64,000 bases of DNA, taken from positions 497,454,063-497,518,062 of the forward strand of contig NC_133326.1 in assembly GCF_042186555.1 (NCBI RefSeq), in the 5' to 3' direction. Shown piece by piece: positions 37,601 through 52,600 of this stretch. This DNA comes from Aquarana catesbeiana (lineage: Eukaryota > Chordata > Amphibia > Anura > Ranidae). A program made the position numbers and the translations under genes. Within the stretch, counting starts at the first letter, position 1; each line of letters begins with the position of its first letter. The notes beneath the pieces were generated by a model that saw only the letters and a program-made list of their open reading frames with translations, did not search any database and was not told the DNA's origin.

Positions 37601-40600
37601 CTAAGCAGGAAGAAGGATCTGTGTGTTTCCCCAGTCACACAGCCCCCCATACAGTTAGAAAACACAAACAGGGAACATATTTACTCTTTTGTTAACCCCT
37701 TCCCTGCCAGTGCCATTAGTACAATGTCAGTGCATATTTTTAGCACTGATCACTGTAATAATGTCACTGGTTCCCAAAAAGGTGTCAAAAATGTCAGTTG
37801 GGTGTCCGATCTGTCTGCCGCAATCACTGATCACTGCCATTACTAGTAAAAAAATAAAAATAAATAATAATGACATAAATCTGTCCCCTATTTTGTAGAC
37901 CCTATAACTTTTGTGCAAACCAATCAATATATGGTGTTCAACCTGTAGGCCCTAGATGATTTGGCATAGTAGCCAATCAGATTCTAAATTCAGCTTGTTC
38001 AATTAAGCTTTGACAAAAAAAATCTGGAAGTTGATTGGTTTATATAAAGAGCTGCACAAGATGTTTTGATTTGATGTTGTGAGTTGACAGCCTGTTCATA
38101 ATGAATGAGCTGACTTAAAGAGTATTTGCAATTTTGCAGCCAAATTGGGATAACAGCCACTTTAAATTTGTTACATGTTCCCATTCCCACAGCATAATAA
38201 AAAAAAACAAAAACGATTTAAACATTTCTGATTACCATCTTAATTGCTTTTTTACTTGCTTAAAAGTTCTAACATGCTCTCCCTGCATTGTAACATTTAG
38301 GAGGGTTCACACTCTCTGTCCTAACAAAATTTAGAAACGGCCTTCCTGCATTGTATTTTACTAGGGACAAAGACACATGAGACTGTCCCGGAATTCTTAG
38401 CCATGACACTTTCTCCTAAGAAACATCTAAAAGGTAAGAAATATACATTTTTTTAGGTATGGTGTGTGACTGGGAACACATAACCAACATATCGTGGAAT
38501 TTTCTTCAATTTGACTGCAAAAGTGGAAATACACTTTAACACAACACACATTAATGCATGTCATAACAGGCAATAATGCACCACAAAGGATTGGTTTAGT
38601 GTGAATGAGCCCTTAAGTAATGTGAGACACAGCAGGCTAGAGGATCACTGTTACTTTTTAGAGGTGAGGGAAGTAGACACCCCATCATGTTATGACATGG
38701 ACTGTGCCCCATCAAACAGACACTCCGTTTTCTTCCCTTCAAAGCTTTGAACCTGTAAGTGATGAGCATTCCCCCTCTCCACCATACCACCAATAAAAGG
38801 ACATGTAGTGAGAGAAATAGAAATATATTTTATTGCTGTCCTTCTTCTGAATATACTAGTTGACTGGCTGCCTCTTTTTGCAATATTTTGAGACAATTAC
38901 CTGGAGAAAGTATACATATCTAGAAAGCCTAAATGCTTGTTTCAACTCAATCAATATGACAGTTTAGAAACTATTTTCAGAAGCAAAGGGAAGAATGTGG
39001 GAGTCTCCATACTTCACTACAAGATTTCTTTAGATCAAATAAACATTTTGCATATTTATTTAACTAAATACTACACAGCAACTACAGTGAAGGAAAAAAG
39101 TATTTGATCCCCTGCTGATTTTGTACATGTGCCCACTGACAAAGAAAAGATTGGTCTATAATTTTAATGGTCGGTTTATTATAACAGTGAGAGACAGAAT
39201 AACAACAAAAATATCCAGAAAAACACATTTCAAAAAAGTTATAAACTGATTTGCATTTTAATGAGGAGCTGAGATTAGGAGCACTCCCACTCCTAATCTC
39301 AGCTTGTTACCTGTGTAAAAGACACCTGTCCACAGAAGCAATCAATCAGATTCCAATCTCTCCACCATGGCCAAGACCAAAGAGCTATCCAAGGATGTCA
39401 GGGACAACATTGTAGACCTACACAAGGCTGGAATGGGCTACAAAAAGCAGCTTGGTGAAAGGGTGACACCAGTTGGTGCGATTATTCGCAAATGGAATAA
39501 ATGCAAAATAACTGTCAATCTCCCTCGGTCTGGGGCTCCATGCAAGATCTCACCTTGTGGCGTTTCAATGATCATGAGAACGGGGAGGAATCAGCCCAGA
39601 AATACACAGGAGAATCTTGTCAATGATCTCAAGGCAGCTGGGACCATAGTCATCAAGAAAACAATTGGTAACACACAATGCCCTGAAGGACTGAAATTCT
39701 GCAGCACCCGCAAAGCCCCCCTGCTCAAGAAAGCACATGTACAAGCCCGTCTGAAGTTTGCTAATGAACATCTGAATGATTCAGAGGAGAACAGGGTGAA
39801 AGTGTTGTGGTCAGATGAGATCACAATCAAGCTCTTTGGCATCAACTCAACTCACCGTGTTTGGAGGAGGAGGAATGCTGCCTATGACCCCAAGAACACC
39901 ATCTCCACCGTCAGACATGGAGGTGGAAACATTATGCTTTGGGGGTGTTTCTCTGCTAAGGGGACAGAACAACTTCACTGCATCAAAGAGACGATGGATG
40001 GGGCCATGTACCATCAAATCTTGGGTGAGAACCTCCTTTCCTCAGCCAGAGTATTGAAAATGGGTTGTGGATGAGTATTCCAGCATGACAATGACCCAAA
40101 ACACACAGCCAAGCCAACAAAGGATTGGCGCAAGAATAAGCACATTACGATCCTGGAGTGGCCTAGCCAGTCTCCAGACCTTAATCTCATAGAAAATATG
40201 TGGAGGGAGCTGAAGGTTCGAGTTACCAAAAGTTAGCCTTAAAACCTTAATGACTTGGAGAGGATATGCAAAGAGGAGTGGAACAAAATCCATCCTGAGA
40301 TGTGTGCAAACCTGTGTGCAAATCTGGTAGCCAACTACAAGAAACGTCTGGCCTGACCTCTGTGATTGCCAACAAGGGTTTTTCCACCAAGTACTAAGTC
40401 ATGTTTTGCGAAGGGGTCAAATACTTATTTCACTCATTAAAATGCAAATAAATGTATAACTTTTTTGAAATGAATTTTTCTGGATATTTTTGTTGTTATT
40501 CTGTCTCTCACTGTTATAATACACCGACCATTAAAATTATAGACTGATCATTTTTTTGTCAGTAGTCAAGCGTACAAAATCAGCAGGGGATCAAAGACTT

Positions 40601-43600
40601 TTTTCCCTCACTGTGCTTCAAAGAACTCTTAACCACTAGGCGTCCGCGCTATAGCCGAAAGACAGCTACAGCGCGGACTCCAATTGCCGGGAGGGCGTCC
40701 CTGGATGTCCTCCTGTTCACGTCCGCGTTGCGCGCTCCCGCGGGCGCGCATCGGGGAAGTTTTGTGCTGCCCGTGTCCCTCGGACACAGCCAGTCACAGA
40801 TCGCCATAAACGGCCAATGACAGCGGCCATTTACAGTGCGATCGCTCTGCCAATGAGAGAGGATCTCATATGTAAACATATGAGATCATCTCTCATTGCC
40901 GGCTCTCCCTCCTCACACAGAGACAGCGTGTGAGGAGGGAGAGCGAACCGCTGCGGCGGTAAGTAAACAGAAAAAAAAAAGTGTCAGCACTGTTATCTGT
41001 CCTGCCATCTGCCCCTGCCATCTGCCCCTGCCATCTGTCCTGCCATCTGCCCTGCCATCTGTCCCTGCTGTCATGTCCCTGCCATCTGTCCCCAGTGCCA
41101 TCTGTCCCCAGTGCCACGTATAAGTGCCATCTGTCATCAGTGCCACATAGTGCCATCTGTCATCAGTGTCACGTGTCATCAGTGCCACGTATCAGTGCCA
41201 TCTGTCATCAGTGTCATCAGTGCCACGTATCAGTGCCATCTGTCATCAGTGTCATCTGTGTCACGTATTAGTGCCATCTGTCATCAGTGCCATGTATTAG
41301 TGCCATCTGTCATCAGTGCCACGTATTAGTGCCATCTGTCATCAGTGCCACGTATTAGTGCCATCTTTCATCAGTGCCACATATTAGTGCCATCTGTCAT
41401 CAGTGCCATTTGTCATCAGCGCCACGTGTCATCAGTGCCACATATTAGTACCATCTGTCATCAGTGTCACGTGTCATCAGTGCCACGTATTAGTGCCATC
41501 TGTCAGTGCCATGTATTAGTGCCATCTGTCATCAGTGCCATGTATTAGTGCCATCTGTCATCAGTGCATGTATCAGTGCCATCTGTCATCAGTGCCACAT
41601 CAGTGCCATGTATCAGTGCCATTTGTCATCAGTGTCACATGTCATTGTCCTGGTTCTCCAGGGCCTTCAAAACTGTAATAGGTAGTCAACAAATTAGATG
41701 TGTAATTTATGCTCCTAGAACACTTGATGGCGCTCCCTGCATGTTGGGACTCTGTATGTAGCCAGGCTGTGAAAATGTCCCACACATGTGGTATCGTAAT
41801 ACTCAGGAGGAGTAGCAGAATGTATTTTGGGGTGTCATTTGTGGTATATACATGCCATGTGAGAGAAATAACCTATTACAATGACAATTTTGTGGGGAAA
41901 AAAAAAATCTTCATTTTGCAAAGAATTGTGGGAAAAAATGACAACATCAAAAACCTCCCCATGCATCTAACTAAATACCTTGGAATGTCTACTTTCAAAA
42001 AAGGGGTCATTTGGGGGGTGTTTGTACTTTCCTGACACGTTAGGGTCGCAAGAAATGAGATAGGCCACCAGTACGTCAGGTGTGATCAATTTTGTATGAT
42101 TTGCACCACATCTTGTAGACTCTATAACTTTCACAAAGACCAAATAATATCCACTAATTTGGGTTATTTTTACCAAAGATATGTAGCAGTATAAATTGTG
42201 GCCAAAATTTATGAAGAAAAATTACTAATTTGCAAAATTCTATCACAGAAACAAAGAAAAATGCGTTTTTTTTTTCAAAATTTTCGGTCTTTTTTCATTT
42301 ATATCGCAAAAAATAAAAAACCCAGAGGTGATCAAATACCACCAAAATAAAGCTCTATTTGTATGAAAAAAAGGACAAAAAATTCATTTGGGTACAGTAT
42401 TGTATGACTGAGTAATTGTCATTCAAAGTGTGAGAGCACCGAAAGCTGAAAATTGGTCTGGTCACGAGGGGGGTTTAAGTGCCCAGTTGTCAAGTGGTTA
42501 AGATCAGAAATTCATACACAGTTCATACCCAAAGTGAATATCTCCCAAAGAAGGATTCCAAAAGACCACACATCACTGAGAGTAGTGTACAGGTTGTTGA
42601 ATATACTTTCTGGTGCCATCCATTTCAGGGGAAGGAAAGTCTGAAATAGAGGGAAGAAAATGTTATCTTACTTGTCTATTGGTATACAAATCTATTAGCT
42701 GAATGTATTAGTGACTGATAATTGAAGTGAGCTACATGTAAATTTTTATTCACTGGCCGATAACTGCATTGCCATGCTGCACCCTCCAACACTGGTGAAG
42801 CTGCATTTTAAAATCTATAATTTGATAAATTCAAACACAAAACTAGATTAAAAAAAAAACTATAATGAAGTTAACATGCATTGTGTAATTCCAAACTTCT
42901 GCTTTAACTCAGTCCTAAGTAATTGAGAATGGCTATGTGCAAACCTTGTGGTAAGGACTATTACATAGTATATTATCCAATATTTTACAAATTTCTTTAG
43001 AAAAGTGAGCAAAAATGTATCTGAAGTATAGTAGAACCCTATTGAGTTGCTCTAATGAACCCCCAGCAGATAAATTCCAGACCTCTCATACAGCTCCTCA
43101 TAATGGATATCGATAAAATGGCAGCCTCATGCTATCTATAATAATAAAGACCTTTACAGGAACACTTACATTGCCTTTGGAAATATAGTTGGAGTCTCTG
43201 ACGATGTCTCTGGCTAGGCCAAAGTCACAGATCTTCACCAGTTTTCCCTCACAGATCAGGACATTCCTTGCTGCCAAATCACGATGAACACACTACGAAT
43301 TGAATTACAGGATCAGATATTTATTTTTGAATTTCTTATATCCTAATTCTGCACACTTGCAAAAAGCAAAGGTGGCCATACTGATCTCTTGGCTCTGTAG
43401 GTGGATTGAGGTCATTCTCAAAAATAATTTACTTGTGTACTGAATTTGTCTTCATATAAGCAGTCTGCCACTTGCAAGGATAGAATGAGGACAATACTAA
43501 TGCCAGAAACCTATAGGAACACATGTTGATGTTTTTTTTCTTGAGCATTGAGATTATATAGCCAATATTAGCAAGTACTGTAAGTAAATTTTAATGGCCA

Positions 43601-46600
43601 TTAGTTGAGCTCCGTGAATGAATGGAGCTCCGTGTTTTTTGTATTACTGGAATGCAGAAAGCAGCCACGTTTCCAATTTAGGTTTGGGTGACTCTGGCCA
43701 TAACTTGGGGGTGTGTATGGGACTGAGAGAACAAGGCATTAGTTAGACAAGTATATTCAAGTCCTGGTAGATAGATGCCATGAAGTGTTTTCATGAAGAT
43801 GCCATGAAGAACACTGAAAATTAATTAAAGCGTATGTAAGCCCTAACAATGAACTTCTCTGGCTTGCTTCTTATTGGACTGTTAAATATACCATTTGGAA
43901 GCATTTTGCTAAATCTGTACAAGTGCAAAAACATGCCTGTTGATTCTGCAGGAAATCCAGAGAGGATTTAACTCATACCTCCCAACTTTTTGAGATGGGA
44001 ATGAGGGACACCTATCAGTAGAAGTATGCAGGCATAGGACACACCCCTTGCCAGGCCCCGTTAAAGGAGAATTGTACAAAGAAAAAACAATATTGGTTAA
44101 ACCCACAATAGCTTTTTTTACCACTACTATTCCTTTACATTGGCTTTTGGAATTTACAAATGCAGCCATTTAGAAATCAGATGAAATGTTTAATGCTGGA
44201 AAACACTTTTTGATACTTAAAAATTGCATTTTATATACATCTATATAGATAAGACCAAAACAAGGGACAAATGAGGAGTAATGAGGGACAGAGGGACATT
44301 GCTCCAAATCAGGGACAGTCCCTCGAAATCAGGGACAGTTGGGAGCTATGCTTAACTTCCTGTATTGAGCTGATAATGCTGATAAGCTGATAATGCTACA
44401 TTGAAATCTCTAACAGTGATCTCTCAAGAACACCTCAACCATATGTTATGGAGAAGAAGAGATGGGCAGGAGATCACAGTTGAAAGTAAAGGTACAAAGC
44501 CTGAAGTAAAGTAATGCATCCACCAGATCTAAGAACTGGTAAGTTGCATAACATTACATTATTGGTGTTGGGTTTAGATATATTTTAAAATTAAAAATAA
44601 CTAAACAAAAAATGTACTAAGAAAAAAACAAAGGCTTCCTACTCTATCAATACTAATTGCCTATCTGGCTCTAGTTATAGCAGCTTTTCTCAATGTTTTT
44701 ACACCAGAGGAATCCTTACTATCATGTTCAGGTCTCAGGGAACCCTATTTATTTTTTTTATCTACAGTTTACGGTTCATTAGTAAGATCATTAAGTTATG
44801 GATATAATAATAAAATTAAGAATGTGGTTTACCTAGTGTAATAACACTCCGGGTGGATAATTTGTACCACCCTCTGACACATATGATAAAATCATTTTCG
44901 GAAATAATAATAAGATTAAAAATAATGATGTGCAGAAAATTAAAAAAGAGAGATTTCATTTGATTGGTGGTCAGTGGAGAAATACCTAATTTCATTCATT
45001 GTCAGTGTAGGGTTCCCTTACATTGGGGGTCAGTGGGAAATGTGTTCTCTCACATTTTAGTCAGCAACACAGATTCCCCCTGAACTATATTCAGTGAGAG
45101 GAAGAATGCCCCTTCTTTCTCTCACTATTGGTGGTCAACTATTTAATTGGTGATAAGAAAATAACATTGCCCCACTTACTATGGGGTTAAAGGGGAAGAA
45201 TTCCAACCTCACCAGCAACTAAAAAGATCATTGGTGTCATTATTATTATTATTATTATTATTATGCCACTGGTTCTGCCAAGTGACATTGAGCCCAGAAC
45301 TTTGCAGGTACCATCAAATTGGAGGTCAATCCGCCATTGTAAAGGAACCCCTAACAAACTCAGGAGGAACCCAAGGTTTCAATGGAACCCTGGTTGAGAA
45401 TGACTGAGCTATAGTCTTTTCTAAATCATGGTTCCTGGACAAGCATACCACCAGAGAAGTCAGAGCGGAGTCAAAACTCCTAATATCCATATCCATCGTT
45501 CTGGGTCAGCGACTAACAGCATAAACCATTGGTTCTTCACCAGTTCTTCATAGCATTTTTAGAAGACAGGGTCAGCAGTGCCAGTCTATATGTTACCTCA
45601 GAACAGGTTCTCTTTATGGTTGCAGTTTTATAGATAGCATCACCAAAGGAAATGCTAAGAAATATGCAAATAAATGGCAATAAGCCGTCTGTCATCCAAA
45701 CGCAATACTACAAGTCAGTGAATACATTATTAATCTGATATGATGTTTAAAGAGAAGTGAAAAAAACTTACATTCTTTGAAGCAAGAAATTCCATTCCAT
45801 TAGCGACTTGGTAGCTAAATCCAATTAAATCAGTATAACTGAGGATCGGAGATTCATTTATTAAGGTGGAATAATTGGTCCTTTCATGAGCTTCATTAAA
45901 AAGAAAGAAATGTAATTAGTTTGTTATTTATACGAATAACTGGTGTTGGGAGCCAATTTGGATGGCACATCTGTAAGATAAGAGAAGTGAGCTTCTCTCT
46001 GTAAAACATGGATTTTTTTTAAGTGAACCTGGTATTAATGTTAAACTTTTAGGGTTGATTTACATTCATGTGCTGTGGCAATGCACTTTACTGATGCATT
46101 GCAGTGCCATTCATTTTGATTAGCACCCCAATAAATCAAGGCATATGCAACACTCTGCAGTGCATGGCATTGCAGTGCTTGTGGCAAAAATAATTTGACA
46201 TATCCAGTTTTTAAGTTTGTGTTTATGCATCTGAACAGCCCATTAATTTCAATGGCCTGGTTTAATGCAATGCCTGTTAACGCATGACAAAATACACATG
46301 CTTTAATGCACTGCTCAAATGTGAATGGGCCCTAAAAGTCTTCATTAAGAGCAAAAAACCGCAAGGGGGCCGTAATTAGGACAAAAGAACTCTCCTCTGT
46401 GTTACTCTTTTATAGCTGAACCCCAGGCAAACACACATATAAAATACGTATTAGAGCTGATTTACCTGACAAAGGAATTAATATATCTGTCTATTCAGAC
46501 CTGAGGTTTACAAAGTCCTTCCAGCTTATGACTGACAGTGAAAGAATATGCAGGACACTGATGAGCTTATATCCCTATCACTCTGTTCTTTTCTCCTAAA

Positions 46601-49600
46601 AACATTGCACTGTAACACAACTGTGCTGCATCTTCCTCCCCAGTCTAAGCTCTGCTGTACTGAGACAGCAAGAGGCTGATACTAAAGATAATTTAAATAC
46701 TTACACTGCTTGCATCTAATAAATACATTTCATAATGCACTGTATTTTTAAATACAGAACTGCATTAATTTGTGTCTGAAATTTGGTGGCCAAAAAGGCT
46801 AATCTCATTGGATTAAAGGATAGCAGTTGGTTCTAACTGGCTTGAACTTTTAAAGATAATTTTCAAGCAAATACAGGTACATAGATAAATGTACATATGT
46901 GGGGGCTGTTTCTCCTGCTGAAGCATTTGTATTTCTGTCCATACAGACATCAGATTTACACAGCTCAGTATTGTCTGCCTGATCTAAAATGTTCTGCTGC
47001 AGTAAAGTAATAGTTATAAGTATTATCCATCCCCCAGAGAGTGAAAAAAAAAGTAGCAGACTGGTGAGCTAATCTGGTTGTCACTCTGCTCCCTCCTCCT
47101 ACCAGCATGCTCATTGTCATTACATGAGCATTGCAGCACAAATGACTGGCTCCTTGTGCTGCTTCTCCTTCCCCAGTGTGAACTCTGCTGTACAAGGATT
47201 GGCAAGAGGCTGATACCAAGTCAAGTTTGGGTACTTACAATGATTACTTTTAATGATGTATTAATGAATAGATATCTGCATTAATTTGTATCCTATACAT
47301 CTGCCTAATGTTTATCTTTAAAATTGCCTTCTACTGGTTTATTGCAATACATGAACAATTCTTAGAAAAAAAACTTCCTGAAATATGGTCTATTTTTCCT
47401 AAGAAATAAAGAGCTAATAGAATATGTAACCTCGTGGGTTTTACATTTGTGGTTTTATTTGAAGAAGCTTGATGTCCACTGACCGGAAGTGGAGTAACTC
47501 TCCAGCTCATATGTGGTTCCATAACCAGATGGCTCAATCTCTGCATATTTTATGTCTTCTTTGAGGTCCAGCATAGGTACATAGTAGATATCATCTTTGC
47601 TCATGTCCATGTAACCTCCATCACAGTCTATCGGGATTGAAAAGTTACTGGAAAGATAAAACATGAATATATATAAATATAAATACACATTTAAAGTGAA
47701 AAATCATATTTGAAGTGCATTCTTAAAGAGGAAGTCCAAAAAAAGCAGGCAAATAACTAGTCATAACTAGTATTGCCTACGGTCTCTCTTCAACTGATTG
47801 AATTTTAAATGGAAAGTAAAGCTGTAAAAAAAAAAATGATCAAGCTCAGGTCTAATAATACTTATTTTTTAGGTAAATACAAAATATTTTGTTTTCTCAT
47901 TTTCATCCAGCAGGTGGAGCTCTGGTTTCTACATATTTTTCAGGGTACTTATTTCAGGGTCTTCATATTTGCTAGCTAAAAACAAAAACACAAAAGCTTG
48001 TTTACATACCTTATAGCTAAACTCAGCCACTTTCTAAACTAGTCTGGATTACTAGGGAGTTCCGGGAGCATTGCTTTTGCTATACTTCCGGGGCTCAGAT
48101 GCTGGACCTAGAATCATATGCCGCCGCTCTGCCGTCACCACCCCCCCCTCCCCCTCCTTCTAATTACAAAGTGCTTTGTATTATGTGAACCCATTCACAA
48201 AATACAAAGCCTACTGTGAATGGGCAGCAGATTAGAGGGGCAAGCAGAGATGCTCTGTAGGAGAAGGCAGTGTCTCTCCTGTGAACACCGCTGGGAGTGT
48301 AGCAATAGCTGTACTCCTGGCACGCAAAACTGTCAGATGTAAATGAAAGAGATAAGTCCATGAAGTGGCATGCACCTAGATAGAGTTTACCTATAGTAAG
48401 TTAGCAGATGAAAATGGCTGAATTCCTGGAATTCAGCTTTAATAACTCAAATTCCATTATATTTACACAAATTAATGAGTCCAACCCTTTCCCTGCTTGC
48501 CTGTTAAAAGAATTCTGAACAAAGTTTCATTGAGACTAAAAAGAAACAGCTTCTGTGCTTCTCTTTGGAAAGCTCATATTACACTGCAACCATGCACATA
48601 GCTCCCAACTGTCCCTGATTTCAAGGGACTGTCCCTGATTTGGAGCAATGTCCCTCTGTCCCCCATTTGTCCCTCATTTTGGTCTGATCCATATAGTTGT
48701 ACATAAAATGCACTTTTTATCTTTCAAATGTGTTTCACAGTGCTAACTCTTTCATCCAATTTCTAAATTGCTGCATTTGTACATTTTAAAAGCCAATATA
48801 AAGGGATAGTAGTGGTAAAAAAAAAAGTCCTTGTGGATTTAATTAATCTTTTTTTTGGTTAATTCTCCTTTAAGGGGGTGTGGCAGGGGGTGTGTCCTAT
48901 GCCTACATATGTTTGTTAGTAGGTGTCCCTCATTCCCATGTCAAAATGTTGGGAGGTATATACACTCTATTAAATGTGTATGTATATGTCAGAGATGATA
49001 AATAGTAAAGTAAAAATGTAAAACACCAGTTTTTAAGCCTTAAACCATAAGGTAAATTAAAATTGATTCTTATTCTTTCTATGTTTTAATATTCTCTTTT
49101 TTACTATGTTGTACTATTTTCTTTTAAATGCAAGGTCAGGAACTGGACTTTTTTAGTTGAAAAAAAAACCTTAGCTGTGAAAATCAATCTGTGCAGTGGG
49201 GCCATCCCCAGATTTCCCCAGTGGTCATATGTGTAAAGGCCTGCCAACACCTTGGGAGCACCGGAGATTGCCAGGGAAGCAAGAAATATGGCAAAATCTT
49301 TGCCTATGCTTACCCCCCTAGGTAGAACAAGCCTTTAATTCTAGCTGTGCGATGGTGGCCCCATTGTATAGGTAAATTTTACAGTAACGCCAATTACAGC
49401 TTTATTATACATCTACGGCCAATATAAATGTATATCTTATTACCTTTTTGTTAAAAGGCCTGTAATGTTGATCAGGGGACATTCTGTGCATATGGAAGAA
49501 ATGTAACCATTTGTCAAAGCCCAAATCCAGTCAAAAGTTTTTTTTTTTTGCTTTGCATAGAGTGGGGAATAATCAGAACCTCTGTCAACGTGTTATCGAT

Positions 49601-52600
49601 GTTCATATTTGGGAGATTTCTTCCCACTTTCTATCTCTTTTATGGAGACATGGCTGTAGTTGGCAAAGAATTTATTTATTGCAACTTGCACCTGTAGAAG
49701 TGTTCTTATTACTTCATTTCGGATGACCTCCAAGCAAAACAATGTTATCTTTCTTGTGTGAAATACTGAGCTCATCAATCCACCATGTACTGGAAATTAA
49801 AGAGGAACTGCAGTCTGCTCATATAATTTGTAATAAAAAACATCTTTGCCATTCTGAAGCTTCCCTTCCTCTGATTCTGTACTTGCCAAATATGCTGCAG
49901 AAATTTCCCTCCACTGTGTCTGGCTGCAATCCTTTAAACTGTGGGCAGCTGAAGCTGCTGTCTGTTCACTTCCTGGATTAACACAGACACACAGAGGTAC
50001 ACCTCCAGCTCTGCAGCTCTCATTGGCCCTCTTATGACTTATCCACCCTCCCTTCCTGGCAAACTCACGAGAGTGAGACAGAGAGAGCTGTGCGTGATGT
50101 CATAAGCCTAGAATTTTTTCCAAACAGGAAACAGGAAGTGGGCTGTATAAGGTATTTACTGGCAGAAAAAAATGTTTTACTATCCAAAGTTAAAAAAACA
50201 AGGACAGAAGATTTAATAGCTGGAAAGTTGAAAAAATGACTGAAGTTCCACTTTAAAGAAGGCAGACATGTTAAAATCTAGCCTGCATGACAACCAAAGC
50301 CCCCCCCCCCCCCATACACACAGTGGAGGAGTAAATATAGATACTAAATCAGGGGCGTAAATAAGGGGGGAGTCAGGGGGGTCCAAGACAGCAGGGGAGG
50401 GCCGCTGCATTCTCAGCCAATATGGTACACAAGGGTTGTCCATCACTCCAACTAAATCGTCCCATGGGCTTCCTGTCTTAGTAGGTGCAGGATGAAGTGG
50501 CTCTGATGTGGGTAGAAGTCTGAACACAAGATTCAGAACTTCATGCAGTGAGTGAAGGTCCTGCAGTGATCGAGCTGAGGGAGGAGAAAGCGTTTTGCCC
50601 CAGCCGAACAACAGAGAGCTCCAGACGTGCCTGTTCCCCCCTCTGATAACACCTTGTAATATCACCCATATCCCTGTCCTTTTACCAGGGTGACTGTCAT
50701 CACATTAAAAGGACAGGAATATGGGTGGCATTACAATGGCTGTTGTTAGGCAGACCGGCTGCACTCCAGTAGTTTAATATACAAAAGTCCTTAAAAATAC
50801 AGCAATTACAGTTAAAGTAGGGGCATAAAACTGCTGATACTTTTCACGCTGAACTAGCATTATGAGTAAGTGCCAGTTTACCGTGAAACACATCAACAGT
50901 TTTCTCCCTCTACTTTCACTGTGATTTCTGTTTTCGTAAGGACTTTTTGTATATTACAAAGTGACTACTGGTGGGCAGCTGTCTGGAGTTTCTATTTTCT
51001 TATGAACTGAGGCGGCGACCAGCAAATGTGAGTGACAGATTGGTGTGGACCAACCTGGAGCAGTGTTCATCTTTTTATTATTAGGCTGGATTCACACTAT
51101 CCAAAGCTCTAAAAAGTCAACCACAATGGGTCACTTTTCAGAGTGCAGCTAAAAAGCTGCTGTCAGGTATTCAGGAGGTGATCCTGTCACCCCCCCTCAA
51201 TGCCTGTTTTTCTTTGCCAAGTGGCAGTTTATAATGAGGCTAATGTTACCCATAGATGATTGTTGAGGGGCAGTAAAACTGGGTCCTCCACACCGTGTTT
51301 TAACTCCCCCCACCCCCCCCCCACGCCACCCATGTGAAAGAGGTCTTAAAGGGGGAAGAATTATCTGTCTGCAAGTGTTGATCTTATACCAACCAGTCGA
51401 TGACTGTGCATATTGTGCTTTATACACTCCTGATGTCTGTACTCCGTACATTATGTATTCCTGACCTCTGCACTCTGTGCGTTACACAGTCCTGAACTCT
51501 GCACTTCGTACGTTACCCACTCATGAGCCATTCACTCTGTACATTATATACACATGATGCCTGCTCTCTATACATAACACACTTCTAACCCCTGCACTCT
51601 GTATGTAGGCCTAAGCTTTAAGTTTCACCCACTGGTAATGCAATTTTGCCACACCCACATGCTGCTTCATAATACTTCTCTGGGTGCCCAAGAGGGGGCC
51701 CTGCCATGCAGTCTGTACAGGGCCCCATGTGCCCAGTCTGACAGACTGACCTCTTTGGAAACCAGATATTGAAGCCTAACTCCTTGTCTACTGTTTGCTT
51801 CATTAAAGTTGTGCCTGCTGGGGAGTAGTATATACACACAGTTTGTCACAGCATGTCATGTGTGCTGTATAATTAGTGTCCTCCAGGGGCTCTAGGGGCA
51901 GGAAGTGTATTCAAAAGCTTACAAAGCTATACAAGTTGAAAAAGAAACATGTCAATTAGGTTCAACCAATATAAAAAATGAGTAAATAAATACATACATA
52001 TATTAGAAACCTGAATATACAGAACACTTTATTTTCCCAGTTGCTCCAGAGGAAGGCAAAAAACTCCTACAAAGCATGCTTCAATTTGCTTCAGCAGGTG
52101 GAAAAATGCTTTTTAATCTCCTAATGCAGGAAGAAATTAAATACTGTATATAAAGTATTTTATCTGGAGTTGGTCTTTAATACACAGCAGTGTTTAGAAG
52201 GCTTTCCTTGTCGTCACTCGCTTAATCCCATGTACCGCTTAGTCAATGTACATTTATTACCAGCATCACAAATGTGTATAAAACCCTTTTCACACTGGGG
52301 CCGCCCATGTGTTCGTGGTAAAGCGCCACTTGCTTTACCGATGTTTAAGCGCCGCTTTTCGGCCACTAGCGGGGTGCTTTTACCCTCAAAAAAGGGGTTA
52401 AAACCTCCCGTGTTGCGGCGCTTCCGAAGCGCTGCCCATTCATTGCAATGGGCAGGGGCATTTTGGGAGCGCTGTATACAGCACTCCCAAACCGCCCCAA
52501 AGATGCTGCTGGTAGGACTTTATCTAATGTCCTGCAAGCGCACCGCCCGCATGTTAAAGCACTCATTATAATATATAGGAGGCAGTTTTCAGGCACTTTA

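Noticed and set aside
40893..41571. Cys/His-rich ORFs (ICHQCHVSSVP type) resembling zinc-binding repeats
   Set aside because: The pattern is produced by the GCCATCTGTCATCAGT minisatellite; no gene context.
50213..50665. 150-residue minus-strand ORF
   Set aside because: It runs through a MITE edge and a poly-C tract, has low complexity and no domain or splice signals.
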